Of a DNA stretch of 64,000 nucleotides, positions 1 through 8,726 are shown one piece after another. Numbering within the stretch: position 1 is the stretch's first letter; each line of letters starts with the position of its first letter. The translations under genes and the position numbers were made by a program. The notes below the pieces were generated by a model. It was not told the origin of the DNA. It saw only the letters and a list, made by a program, of their open reading frames with translations, and ran no database searches. This DNA is from Bacteroidota bacterium (GTDB lineage: Bacteria; Bacteroidota; Bacteroidia; AKYH767-A; OLB10), in assembly GCA_016714535.1 (NCBI GenBank), contig JADKDR010000001.1, positions 310,001 to 374,000 of the forward strand, written 5' to 3'.

Positions 1-2
1 GA

Positions 3-1016
3 AATATGCGAAATGGAAATTTTGCTGATGAAAGCTACGGCAAATCGGCAAAACAATCGTTTACAAACTATGCACTTAAGGGAGGTGCTACCTACAAAAT
101 AAACGGACGCAATTATGTTTTCGCAAATGCAATGACCTTAACGCGCGCACCCTTGTTTGACAATGTTTATGCTGCACCACGAGTTCGCAATCAAATTGCA
201 TCAAACCTTATTAACGAAAATATAATGGGGTTAGAAGCCGGCTACTTTTTGCGTGCTCCCAAACTTAGAGGTCGTGCAGTAGCATATTATACAACATTCG
301 AAAATCAATATAACACCTTTAGTGCCTTTACATTTGAAGAAAATGCCTTTGTAAATTTTACAAACACGGCTATAAATAAGACCCACAAAGGAATTGAGCT
401 TGCACTCGAATCATTGCTTCCACATGGTATAACATTAAGCGGAGCAGCATCCATTGGTCAATTCGTTTACACCGATCGTCCCAAGCTAACCATCACGCAA
501 GATAATACTGCTGAGCAGTTGGTAAAAGACGAAACAGTTTATATTAAAAATTTCCATGTAGCCACAGGCCCTCAATCTGCTTACACGGCTGGCATTAGTT
601 ACCGTTCTAAAAACTTTTGGTTTGTAAGTTTAAATGCAAATTATTTTGCTCAAATATATGCTGACGTTTATCAATACAGAAGAACTACCTCAGCAACCGA
701 CCTGGTAGAACCCGGTTCGCAATTGTGGAACGACATTTTAAAACAAACTCAATATGATGGTCAATATACCATCGACTTTTTTGGAGGCTGGAGTTATCGA
801 TTAAATAATAATATAAAATCGCTTAAGCGACCTATGTATATTGTTATTAATGTAGGGGTAAATAATTTGCTGAATAATACCGACTTAGTTACCGGTGCAT
901 TTGAGCCATTGCGTTTCGACAAATCGCTTACAACCTTTGCCGAAAATGCGCAACCACGCTTATATTATGGCTTTGGCAGAACCTATTTTATTAACCTTGT
1001 ATTCCGAATGAACTAA
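3..1016 (+). CDS. TonB-dependent outer-membrane receptor, C-terminal part (partial)
   Basis: The reading frame is open to the left edge, so the start lies outside the window. About 336 residues are visible. They are rich in alternating aromatic and polar beta-strand segments, with repeated Tyr/Asn-rich loops, and end in a strand closing with Phe-Arg-Met-Asn. This is what the end of a TonB-dependent receptor barrel looks like. The plug and TonB box are not visible, so the substrate cannot be read from this part. The DUF5689 lipoprotein starts 50 bases downstream and a secreted PLD-like enzyme follows, which suggests an outer-membrane uptake locus. The family call rests on barrel-like composition and context. 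Confidence 0.8.
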   Translation, partial: NMRNGNFADESYGKSAKQSFTNYALKGGATYKINGRNYVFANAMTLTRAPLFDNVYAAPRVRNQIASNLINENIMGLEAGYFLRAPKLRGRAVAYYTTFENQYNTFSAFTFEENAFVNFTNTAINKTHKGIELALESLLPHGITLSGAASIGQFVYTDRPKLTITQDNTAEQLVKDETVYIKNFHVATGPQSAYTAGISYRSKNFWFVSLNANYFAQIYADVYQYRRTTSATDLVEPGSQLWNDILKQTQYDGQYTIDFFGGWSYRLNNNIKSLKRPMYIVINVGVNNLLNNTDLVTGAFEPLRFDKSLTTFAENAQPRLYYGFGRTYFINLVFRMN

Positions 1017-1066
1017 AACCAATAAGATTGTCCAATTAAAATAAAGAAACAAATAACATTCATCAT

Positions 1067-2482
1067 ATGAAAAATCAATTTAAAAAATTAATCTACGCAC
1101 TACTATTAATTAGTGCGTTTGCCTCCTGTGTAAAAAACGAAGTTGACCCTCCGCCAACTGGTGGTTCAGATCCTGTAGTAAGCGGTGTACGAATTAGTAT
1201 AAAAAACCTGCTTGCATTGTATGATGGCGATACCACAAAAATAAAAACTGATGTTTACGTAGTAGGTATAGTTGCAGCAGATGATCGCGAAGGAAACATC
1301 TACAAAGAGCTCATTATACAAGATGAAACAGGTGGTATGTCAATCCAAATAGACATGTCAAACTTTTATACCGACTATCCGGTGGGCCGCAGAGTATTTG
1401 TTAAGTGCAAAGACCTTTGGATGGATAAAACAAATGAACTGATAACTTTTGGCGGTTATATAGACACCCAAGGAAGTATTGCACGTATACCATTAACTTT
1501 AGTAAATTCCATAATAGTAAAAGGCAGCTATTATCATCCTGTTATGGTTGATACGGTTGACATTGCCAACATTACTGACGACCATATGAACACATTGGTA
1601 TGCTTGAAAAATGTTGAATTTGATGCAGCCTCCATAAACAGCACCTATGCAGATGCAATAAATAAATTAGACTTAAACAAAGACATTAATGACTGCAATG
1701 GAAATACGATAATACTGCGCAGTAGTGGGTATTCAAAATTTGCAGGCGATACGGTACCCAAATTAAACGGCACTATTACAGCTATTTGTCAACGATATAA
1801 CAATGACTTTCAATTAAAAATACGTGATACCCGTGATGTAGCATTTACGAAACTACGCTGCAATGGCAGCGGAGGAACACCAACACTTACCACGCTTGAT
1901 TCCATTCGCACCGATTTTAATAATGGAATTACGGTAGTGAATGGTTCGAAAAAAATAAAAGGCATTGTAATCAGCGATAAAGACAATGGAAATGTAGATA
2001 CACGCAACATGTTTATTCAGGATAGCAAAGGTGGTATAGTGGTTCGATTTGCAGCAACGCATGCCTTTGCATTAAACGATGAAGTAGAAGTGGATGTTAG
2101 TGGCATGACCTTGTCTGAGTTTAACGGTTTACTGCAAATAACCAATGTGCCCAATGCCAATGCTGCCAAAACCGGTACCGGCACCATCACACCTAAGGCA
2201 GCAACTGTTCAGGATATAATAAACAATCAGGAGGCGTGGGAATCAACACTGGTCATCATTTCTAATGCAACCATCAACAATGGTATTGCTGTAGGATACA
2301 ATAGTGGTGGCAGTAGCGGATTACCTATTAGTGATGGCACCAATAATGCTATCTTGTACACCCGCACCCAGGCTACCTTTGGAAGCACGCTTACACCAAC
2401 TACACCAAAGAATGTTACTTGCCTGATTAGCACGTTTAATACGATGCAATTGATGATACGCAATATAAATGATGTACAATAA
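1067..2482 (+). CDS. DUF5689-domain lipoprotein
   Basis: A 471-residue protein with a lipoprotein signal peptide: a basic N-terminus, a hydrophobic stretch, then a lipobox ending in Ala-Ser-Cys at residues 19-21. The mature part starts with an acidic/proline linker. Two similar beta-rich modules follow, at about residues 40-255 and 275-470. Each has the pattern of a variable opening, then VxGxVxxxD and I.Q.....I.... strands, which is typical of the OB-fold-like DUF5689 domain of Bacteroidota. It is probably anchored in the outer membrane next to the receptor upstream. The function of the family is not known. A strong hairpin terminator follows the stop codon. Confidence 0.8.
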   Translation: MKNQFKKLIYALLLISAFASCVKNEVDPPPTGGSDPVVSGVRISIKNLLALYDGDTTKIKTDVYVVGIVAADDREGNIYKELIIQDETGGMSIQIDMSNFYTDYPVGRRVFVKCKDLWMDKTNELITFGGYIDTQGSIARIPLTLVNSIIVKGSYYHPVMVDTVDIANITDDHMNTLVCLKNVEFDAASINSTYADAINKLDLNKDINDCNGNTIILRSSGYSKFAGDTVPKLNGTITAICQRYNNDFQLKIRDTRDVAFTKLRCNGSGGTPTLTTLDSIRTDFNNGITVVNGSKKIKGIVISDKDNGNVDTRNMFIQDSKGGIVVRFAATHAFALNDEVEVDVSGMTLSEFNGLLQITNVPNANAAKTGTGTITPKAATVQDIINNQEAWESTLVIISNATINNGIAVGYNSGGSSGLPISDGTNNAILYTRTQATFGSTLTPTTPKNVTCLISTFNTMQLMIRNINDVQ

Positions 2483-2502
2483 GAATTGAAAAAAATCATA
2501 TT

Positions 2503-2533
2503 CAAAGCTCCGAATTATCGGGGCTTTGTTGTT
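2503..2533 (+). terminator. Rho-independent terminator after the DUF5689 gene
   Basis: An 11-bp stem (one G-T pair) runs from 2503-2513 to 2518-2528 with a 4-base loop, followed by a T-rich stretch. It separates the receptor-lipoprotein unit from the PLD-like gene, and argues against any start of the next gene at 2486, which would place the hairpin inside the coding region. Confidence 0.75.
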
Positions 2534-2539
2534 TTACAA

Positions 2540-4756
2540 ATGATGATGAAAAATATTTTTTTAACCATAACCATATACGTTGCGTTTATTAATTCGCTAA
2601 GTGGGCAAAACATTTCGATTGCTGCTGCACGTGCATTGCCCGTAGGCAGCACAGTAACGGTAACAGGAGTTTGTCTAAACGGAGCTGAATTGGGCAGCAA
2701 CATACGCTATATAAATGATGGTACCGGTTACATTGCAATATTTGGCAACTTGGTAAGCACCTCAACTACTGGAGATGAAATAACCGTAACAGGTGCCACC
2801 GTTCAATTTCAAAATTTACTTGAAGTAGGAACTTTGACTAATGCCACCATAAACTCATCGGGCAACCTTTTGCCTGCGGCTGCTTTAATAACTCCTTTTC
2901 AATTAGACGAAATGCATGAGTCCTGGTTAATTAAAATGGACAATATATCATTTGCAAACGCGGGAGCAGTAATAGGAGGAAACGCAACTTATAATTTTTC
3001 GAATAGCAATGGCGAAACCGGAGTAATGTATGTGCGCGGAGGCAGTCCGCTTATTGGACAAACATTGCCCTTGGGCAATGTGAATGCTACCGGCATTTGC
3101 ACACAATATCAAAGCAGCTATCAATTCCTGCTGCGCTCGATGGCCGATCTTGTGCCTGTTGGCTCCTTATATTTTACACAGACGCCCTATCCGGTTAACA
3201 TAACCACTTCGGGTTTCGAACTAGATTGGGAAACCAACATCAACTCTTCGTCCTTTATTAAGTATGGCAAAACGCCATTGCTAGAGTTAGGTGTGATATA
3301 TGGAAACAGCAATACTACATCGCATATAGTTACCGTTACAGGCGGATTGCCTTCCGAAGTTTACTATGCTCAATGTTTTAGCGTTGCCGGCACTGATACT
3401 GCCTTTAGCGATTCAGAAATTTATATAACGGCAAGTGGCAGTTCGGGAGATATTAAATGCTACTTCAACCGCAGTGTTGATCATACGCGCGCCAACCCTC
3501 CTACTAATCTTGCTATGCAATTGACTTCGGCAATAGACGATACCCTTAAAGCATACATGGACCGAGCTATAAGCACTATTGACATAACCATCTATAACCT
3601 GGATAATAATAATACGAGCAACATCATTCAAGGGATAAATGATGCTTATGCACGCGGGGTACAGGTGCGCATAATTGCCGATGGCAGCAATGCTAACAAC
3701 GGCCTGCCATTTATAAATTCAAATATTCCGGTGGTATTATCTCCGCAGCTTCCATTGTTTTACTATTCTATCATGCATAATAAATTTGTGGTAATAGATG
3801 CAAATCATAGCGATGTAAATAAGGCTGTAGTATGGACAGGTAGCACCAATTGGACCGGCAATCAACTAAACACCGATGCCAACAATGTGATTATTATTCA
3901 AGATAAATCACTGGCAAAAGCTTATACCATTGAATTTGAAGAAATGTGGGGAAGCAACACAGCAATTCCAAATGCAAGTAATTCAAAATTTGGCCCCGAT
4001 AAAATGGATAATACTCCCCATGAGTTTAATATTAATGGCAAACGTGTAGAATGTTATTTTTCACCTTCGGATAAAGTGAATTCGGAAATTGAGCGTACCA
4101 TATTAACTGCCAACACGCAATTGCAACTTGCTGCCATGGTTATAACCCGCTATGATCTTGCATATGCCATTGCTGCAACGGTAGGCTGGGGAGTAGATGC
4201 TAACGCCATTCTTGACGACAGTGCCAATGGAGGTGGCACCAGCTTTTTAATAATGGAAGCGGTTATGCATAACAAAATTGTTATGTATGATCACGCTGCA
4301 CTGCCGGGAATTTTGCATCACAAGTATATGATTATCGATCAGGACAATGCATCTAATGATGCATTGGTATTAACAGGCTCTCACAATTTTAGTTCTACCG
4401 CAAACAGCAAAAATGATGAAAACACGCTGATGGTGCATGATGCTTCTATTGCCAATCAGTACTATCAGGAATTTGTCTCACGATTTAATGAAAGTGGCGG
4501 TGGCTTAGGCTTAAACGATGATAACACATATCATGGGCTACAAATTTTTCCTAATCCTACTCGAAGCGAATTTGCGATTATATCAAACGACCGGTCTTTG
4601 GTAATGGTAACCATATATAATAGTAAAGGACAGCAGCTATTTCAAACCCGTGGACAATTGCAAGACCGAATTAATGTAGATTTTTTGCCGCAAGGTATTT
4701 ATCATATTGAAGTATCAGGAACCCTTCAGGCCCATGGCCGACTGGTTAAATATTAA
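2540..4756 (+). CDS. Secreted phospholipase D/nuclease-like protein (two HKD motifs) with T9SS sorting domain
   Basis: The start is one of three consecutive ATGs (2540, 2543, 2546) just after the terminator; it gives a signal peptide ending near Ser-Gly-Gln. Order of domains: an OB-fold-like module (about 25-200), a fibronectin-like module (about 215-300), then a PLD superfamily region with two HxKxxxxD motifs (His near residue 411 and near 591), each followed by a Gly-Ser-x-Asn motif (GSTNW, GSHNF). These motifs form the two halves of one PLD active site. The C-terminal 80 residues begin with Phe-Pro-Asn-Pro and match a type A T9SS sorting domain, so the enzyme should be exported to the cell surface. 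It probably cleaves phosphodiesters (nucleic acid or phospholipid); the substrate is inference. Confidence 0.85.
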   Translation: MMMKNIFLTITIYVAFINSLSGQNISIAAARALPVGSTVTVTGVCLNGAELGSNIRYINDGTGYIAIFGNLVSTSTTGDEITVTGATVQFQNLLEVGTLTNATINSSGNLLPAAALITPFQLDEMHESWLIKMDNISFANAGAVIGGNATYNFSNSNGETGVMYVRGGSPLIGQTLPLGNVNATGICTQYQSSYQFLLRSMADLVPVGSLYFTQTPYPVNITTSGFELDWETNINSSSFIKYGKTPLLELGVIYGNSNTTSHIVTVTGGLPSEVYYAQCFSVAGTDTAFSDSEIYITASGSSGDIKCYFNRSVDHTRANPPTNLAMQLTSAIDDTLKAYMDRAISTIDITIYNLDNNNTSNIIQGINDAYARGVQVRIIADGSNANNGLPFINSNIPVVLSPQLPLFYYSIMHNKFVVIDANHSDVNKAVVWTGSTNWTGNQLNTDANNVIIIQDKSLAKAYTIEFEEMWGSNTAIPNASNSKFGPDKMDNTPHEFNINGKRVECYFSPSDKVNSEIERTILTANTQLQLAAMVITRYDLAYAIAATVGWGVDANAILDDSANGGGTSFLIMEAVMHNKIVMYDHAALPGILHHKYMIIDQDNASNDALVLTGSHNFSSTANSKNDENTLMVHDASIANQYYQEFVSRFNESGGGLGLNDDNTYHGLQIFPNPTRSEFAIISNDRSLVMVTIYNSKGQQLFQTRGQLQDRINVDFLPQGIYHIEVSGTLQAHGRLVKY

Positions 4757-4784
4757 TATTTGTATCCATTAAAATACATAAGCT

Positions 4785-5534
4785 ATGATACGCGCATTAA
4801 TGATTGAAGATGAGATTCAAAGCCAGAATACCTTAAGGCTTATCGTGCAAGACAATTGCCCTCAAGTTGACATTATAGGTATTGCAGCAAGTGTGAGTGA
4901 GGCAGTGGAGCTTAACGACACGTTACATCCTGATTTACTTTTCTTAGATGTGCAGTTGATAGGAGGCACCGCCTTTGATTTTCTAATGCAAATTAAATAT
5001 ACCTCGCCTCATATTATTTTTACATCTGCCTATGATAGCTATGCGTTGCAAGCAATAAAATATGCTGCCTTAGACTACCTGCTTAAACCACTTGACATAC
5101 AAGAAGTAAAAAAGGCAGTAGACAAAGTTCAAAAAACAACAGTAAGCAACGATCACCAATTTATTAGCAAATTTATTGATTCGCTAAAAAACACAAATCG
5201 TAATTCCGGATTTTTACCGGTTGCCAATAATGAAGGGTTCAACTTTATTCCTTTTCAGCAAATACTTCGCCTCGAAGCTTCGGGAAGCTACACGTATATT
5301 CATGTGCAGGGACGTTCGAAAATACTGGCAAGTAAAAATCTGAAAGAATATGAAAGCATGTTGCCTGAAGATAGTTTTATCAGGGTACACAATTCGCATC
5401 TGCTTAACAAACTGCACATTACTAAATATGTAAAAGGCAGTGGAGGTTATTGTGTGATGAGCGATGGCGAATCAGTTTCAATTTCGACCCGCAGAAAAGA
5501 CTGGTTCCTGCGCATGATGGGAATTTCGGAGTAA
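4785..5534 (+). CDS. LytTR-family response regulator
   Basis: A 249-residue regulator. Residues 1-120 form a receiver domain with the acidic pair near residues 8-9, the phospho-acceptor Asp55 in LLFLDVQL, Thr/Ser near 80-81 and Lys101 in LLKP. Residues about 145-249 form a LytTR DNA-binding domain (strands around ILRLEASGSYTYIHV and the SFIRVHNSHLLN signature). No partner histidine kinase lies beside it. It follows the PLD-like gene by 28 bases on the same strand, so the two may be co-transcribed. Targets cannot be predicted from this sequence. Confidence 0.92.
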   Translation: MIRALMIEDEIQSQNTLRLIVQDNCPQVDIIGIAASVSEAVELNDTLHPDLLFLDVQLIGGTAFDFLMQIKYTSPHIIFTSAYDSYALQAIKYAALDYLLKPLDIQEVKKAVDKVQKTTVSNDHQFISKFIDSLKNTNRNSGFLPVANNEGFNFIPFQQILRLEASGSYTYIHVQGRSKILASKNLKEYESMLPEDSFIRVHNSHLLNKLHITKYVKGSGGYCVMSDGESVSISTRRKDWFLRMMGISE

Positions 5535-5552
5535 GTTATTTTTTTCTGTTGC

Positions 5553-6041
5553 TTACACCACCATCGAATTAATATCCAAACTAAGTGCATCTAGTTTCGT
5601 ATGCGCTTTTTCATAATATTTTTCCCGCTCACTTAACAAAGATGCTATTCGCTCTTGAGTTTGCTCGCGCGTGAGATTTGCAAACAATGGTCGTTCTTTG
5701 CGGCTATTCACTATTCGCTGATACAAGGCATTGGGGCTCATCTTTAAATAAATAACCGTTCCATGGTCGAGCATACACTGCATGTTATCATAATAACAGG
5801 GCATTCCCCCTCCGGTGCTTATTATATGATTGTTGTATTGAAGTGTTTGAGTAAGTGTAAGTTTTTCCATTTCCCGAAAATAGGTTTCGCCTTTTAAATT
5901 AAAAATTTCGGAAACAGAAAAACCGGTTTGCTCTTCTATCATTTGGTCGGTGTCAAGAAATTTATACCCCATTTTTTTTGCAAGCTTGCGACCAACTGTG
6001 GTTTTACCACTACCCATAAACCCTATAAGGTATATAAGCAT
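5553..6041 (-). CDS. aroK: Shikimate kinase
   Basis: A 162-residue kinase that phosphorylates shikimate in aromatic amino-acid synthesis. The P-loop is GFMGSGKTT at residues 7-15. An Asp at residue 32 in FLDTDQMIE and the Arg of the YFREME segment fit shikimate binding, and the GGG at about 78-80 is the second substrate motif. The length is normal for the family. It is the last gene of the ruvX-def-aroK cluster and starts 2 bases after the def stop codon. It converges on the LytTR gene, with only 18 bases between them and no clear hairpin. Confidence 0.95.
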   Translation of the reverse strand: MLIYLIGFMGSGKTTVGRKLAKKMGYKFLDTDQMIEEQTGFSVSEIFNLKGETYFREMEKLTLTQTLQYNNHIISTGGGMPCYYDNMQCMLDHGTVIYLKMSPNALYQRIVNSRKERPLFANLTREQTQERIASLLSEREKYYEKAHTKLDALSLDINSMVV

Positions 6042-6043
6042 GG

Positions 6044-6604
6044 TTAACGCTTATGATAAAACTTAATCTTGTAATCAGCACTTGCAATACCTGAAGCAAT
6101 TTTCTCCAGTTTATTTTTTATCAGGCGCTTTCGCAGTGGCGAAATTTTTTCGACAAACAATACCCCTTCCAAATGGTCAAATTCGTGCTGAATGATACGT
6201 GCAATTATTCCATCGAAATGTTCTTTACAAGGCTTAAAATTTTCGTCCATGTAGGAAATCGTAAGCTCCGGCATTCGCATCACATCTTCTCTGATACCCG
6301 GAATACTAAGGCAGCCTTCGTTAAATTTCCATGGTTCGCCATCCTCTTCGGTTATAGTAGGATTAATAAATACCCGTTTAAAACCATCAACCGATGGATC
6401 GTCTTCGCTAAAGGGAGATGCATCCACTACAAAAATCCGTATAGACAAGCCTACCTGAGGTGCAGCAAGACCCACGCCATGGGCGCTGTACATGGTTTCG
6501 AACATGTCTTCGACAATCTTATTAAGATGCGGGTAATCTTTTTTTACTTCGGTCGCTTTTTTTTTCAATACCGGATCACCATAAGCTAGAATGGGTAAAA
6601 TCAT
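6044..6604 (-). CDS. def: Peptide deformylase
   Basis: A 186-residue metalloenzyme that removes the formyl group from the N-terminal Met of new proteins. All three family motifs are present: GVGLAAPQ at residues 43-50, EGCLS at 96-100 with the metal-binding Cys, and HEFDH at 140-144 with the two metal-binding His and the catalytic Glu. The gene starts 1 base after the ruvX stop codon, so translation is probably coupled. Confidence 0.97.
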   Translation of the reverse strand: MILPILAYGDPVLKKKATEVKKDYPHLNKIVEDMFETMYSAHGVGLAAPQVGLSIRIFVVDASPFSEDDPSVDGFKRVFINPTITEEDGEPWKFNEGCLSIPGIREDVMRMPELTISYMDENFKPCKEHFDGIIARIIQHEFDHLEGVLFVEKISPLRKRLIKNKLEKIASGIASADYKIKFYHKR

Positions 6605-6605
6605 A

Positions 6606-7043
6606 TCAGCTGCTTTGTCTTTGTTTTAATATTTCTTTCTCCTGCAAAAACGATTGCAGAATTATTGTTGCGCTTGTAACATCAATCAAACTTTTATTCT
6701 GCCGTTGCTTTCGTGTGGTGCCTGAGCTAATAAGAGCATCAATGGCAAGACTGCTTGTATAGCGCTCGTCATATCTTACCAATTGAATGTGGTTGAGCTT
6801 AGGCATCAATTCCTTAATAAACTTTTGTATTTGTGGTTCAATTATACTTGGTTGTCCGTTATTCTGCAATGGCTTTCCAATTACAATTGCCTCTACCTGC
6901 TCTTTGCCAATGTATGTCTGTAAAAATTGTAATAACTCACTCGTCTTTACAGCTTGCAAAGGCGAAGCAATTAGTTGCAGGGAATCTGTAGCAGCTATGC
7001 CACAGCGCTTGGTTCCATAATCAATTGCCAATATTCGAGCCAT
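6606..7043 (-). CDS. ruvX: RuvX/YqgF family pre-16S rRNA processing nuclease
   Basis: A 145-residue RNase H-fold protein. The first strand has the metal-binding Asp7 in AIDYGTKRCG, followed by the conserved Gly-Ile-Ala-Ala-Thr-Asp stretch. A GKPL motif lies near residue 58 and a YDERYTS motif near 94-100, both typical of YqgF. Homologues in other bacteria are needed for maturing the 5' end of 16S rRNA; a Holliday-junction role was proposed earlier. It is the first gene of the ruvX-def-aroK cluster. A TACCTTTG box (minus strand, 7055-7048) sits only 5 bases upstream of the ATG, which would suggest a very short leader if used. Confidence 0.92.
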   Translation of the reverse strand: MARILAIDYGTKRCGIAATDSLQLIASPLQAVKTSELLQFLQTYIGKEQVEAIVIGKPLQNNGQPSIIEPQIQKFIKELMPKLNHIQLVRYDERYTSSLAIDALISSGTTRKQRQNKSLIDVTSATIILQSFLQEKEILKQRQSS

Positions 7044-7295
7044 GCGGCAAAGGTAATTTATTTAGATTTCTATTACCCACTATTTCTGCATGTGAGGCGA
7101 TATCAAATTAGGCATTGGTAATGCGAATACTTTAATAAATCCCGGTTACACTTTTTTTTAGAAAGCGTAAAAAAACTGGAACTGTAATTTAAGCAATGAT
7201 GGACTTAATAAAACAAGCTATTGGGTAATCTTCCGAATTCAAAAAAAAACAAGATTAGCTAATTAGGGCTAGCTGATTAAACTCCGTTTTCAAGA

Positions 7296-7406
7296 GAACG
7301 GTGTCGCTACTACGGAGATAAACATTAGGGGGGGCTAATTCATTCTATTAACAGGTCGCTCCTACGGAGCTCTATTTTATCTATGCAGCCGTTAAAACGT
7401 AAGCAG
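7296..7406. repeat. Dispersed palindromic repeat, copy 1 (REP-like)
   Basis: This block holds two GCTnCTACGGAG-type palindromes (around 7305-7317 and 7353-7367), separated by an AATTCATTCTATTAAC segment and followed by a GCCGTTAAAA segment ending in GTAAGCAG. The same order of elements recurs at 56252-56361. The palindromes can form short stem-loops with a TAC loop. This resembles REP-type extragenic repeats; no associated transposase is in the window. Confidence 0.75.
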
Positions 7407-7469
7407 GTCGGCATCTTAATATAAAAAGTAAAAAAATTTAAAGTCAAAGAGGAGCTACATATTAGTGCA

Positions 7470-7790
7470 AATGCAACCAGCAAAAACAGCGATCCCAAAA
7501 AAAAAAGAAATTCTCCGTGTTTCTCCGTGCGCCCCTGCATTTATTTATCAAAGATTGCATAAGCAACCGGCAAAAAACAGCGATCCCAAAATATAAAAAG
7601 AAATTCTCTGTGCTCCTCCGTGGCTCCGTGTCTCCGTGCGCCACCCGTATTTAATCTTCAAAAAAAGAATTTCTCCGTGTTCCTCCATGTCTCTGTGCGC
7701 CCTTGCATTTAATCTCCAAAAAAAAAGAATTTCTCCGTGTTCCTCCTTGTCTCCGTGCGCATTTGCATTTGATGATCAAAGATTCCTTAT
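7470..7790. repeat. Array of short CTCCGTG-rich repeats
   Basis: Four irregular copies of a 40-60 base element built from TTCTCCGTG / CCTCCGTG / CTCCGTGCGCC, each followed by a GCATTT or GTATTT segment, start near 7509, 7603, 7668 and 7727. Two of them are preceded by a second shared segment, GCAACC.GCAAAAA.CAGCGATCCC (7473-7499 and 7562-7590). The same element recurs at 56466-56557, again just beyond the palindromic repeat. The region 7044-7842 otherwise shows no supported gene; short ORFs in it run through the repeats and look spurious. Confidence 0.7.
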
Positions 7791-7842
7791 GCAACCGATA
7801 TAAAAAAGAAAGCCCTAATTAGGAAATCAATTGCGTGTTATC

Positions 7843-8700
7843 TCACTGACGAATCTTTTCTTTTTTAAGAAAATACTCCAAAAGGTTTTGGATAGGTTTC
7901 GAAATAATTTGCCCTACTTTAATGTGTCTTATTTCGGATTCTAACTTAAGAATGCCCGCAAAATGGAAAGCAATACTGCCAATGAAATGTACAGGGTATT
8001 TTTTATAATCTGGTATGTTGCACACATTCACATCCATAAACTCACCCATCGTTTTGCTAACAAGATTTATTATCCAGGGATGCGAAGAGTGTTCAGATAA
8101 GAACTTACTGAAAGATGCCAGGTAAACATTTACATTAGGCTGAAAATAAACCGTTTCGAGCACTGCCTCTTTCGTGACATTAAATTTTTTGTAAAACTCT
8201 AAACGCAGATCTTCGGGCATCACGTTATAAAAATAATATGCTAAAAGTTTTTTTCCATAATAAGAGCCACTGCCTTCATCACCTAGTATATAGCCAAGGC
8301 CATGATTTAGTTCAACAACTCTAGTTCCATCAAAAAAGCAGGAGTTGCTTCCTGTTCCAAGTATGCAAGCAATGCCGGGCTCATCGTTGCAGGTAGCATA
8401 AGCAGCAGCCAACAAATCGTGCCCTACGGTTATCTCTGCTTTTGCAAAAACTTTTTTCAATCCGCATACAATGATGGCATTGCGGGATTCATGTGAGCAC
8501 CCCGCACCATAAAACTTAACGGAATGCACTTGCTCTTTATGTTTGGCTACAACATCTACCGCAAGCATTACTTCGCCAACTGACTCGCTGCTTTGAAAAA
8601 AGGGATTCAGCCCAATGGTGCTGAAGGCAGCAATCTCAACACCCTGGTGAGCGAGCTTCCAATCTGCTTTGGTACTTCCGCTGTCACATACAAGTATCAT
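7843..8700 (-). CDS. BadF/BadG-family ATPase, N-acetylglucosamine kinase-like
   Basis: A 285-residue protein of the ASKHA (actin-like) kinase fold. The phosphate-1 motif is CDSGSTKADW at the N-terminus (Asp5). GAGCSHE near 80, GTGSNS near 133 (phosphate-2/adenosine region) and GDEGSGSYYG near 155 match BadF/BadG and eukaryote-type GlcNAc kinases. It most likely phosphorylates an amino sugar or a related sugar; the substrate is inferred from the family only. It lies 26 bases downstream of gapN on the same strand, beside pfkA, in what looks like a central-carbon gene group. Confidence 0.8.
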   Translation of the reverse strand: MILVCDSGSTKADWKLAHQGVEIAAFSTIGLNPFFQSSESVGEVMLAVDVVAKHKEQVHSVKFYGAGCSHESRNAIIVCGLKKVFAKAEITVGHDLLAAAYATCNDEPGIACILGTGSNSCFFDGTRVVELNHGLGYILGDEGSGSYYGKKLLAYYFYNVMPEDLRLEFYKKFNVTKEAVLETVYFQPNVNVYLASFSKFLSEHSSHPWIINLVSKTMGEFMDVNVCNIPDYKKYPVHFIGSIAFHFAGILKLESEIRHIKVGQIISKPIQNLLEYFLKKEKIRQ

Positions 8701-8726
8701 CCTACAGTTTGTTTAAAGGTATTAGT

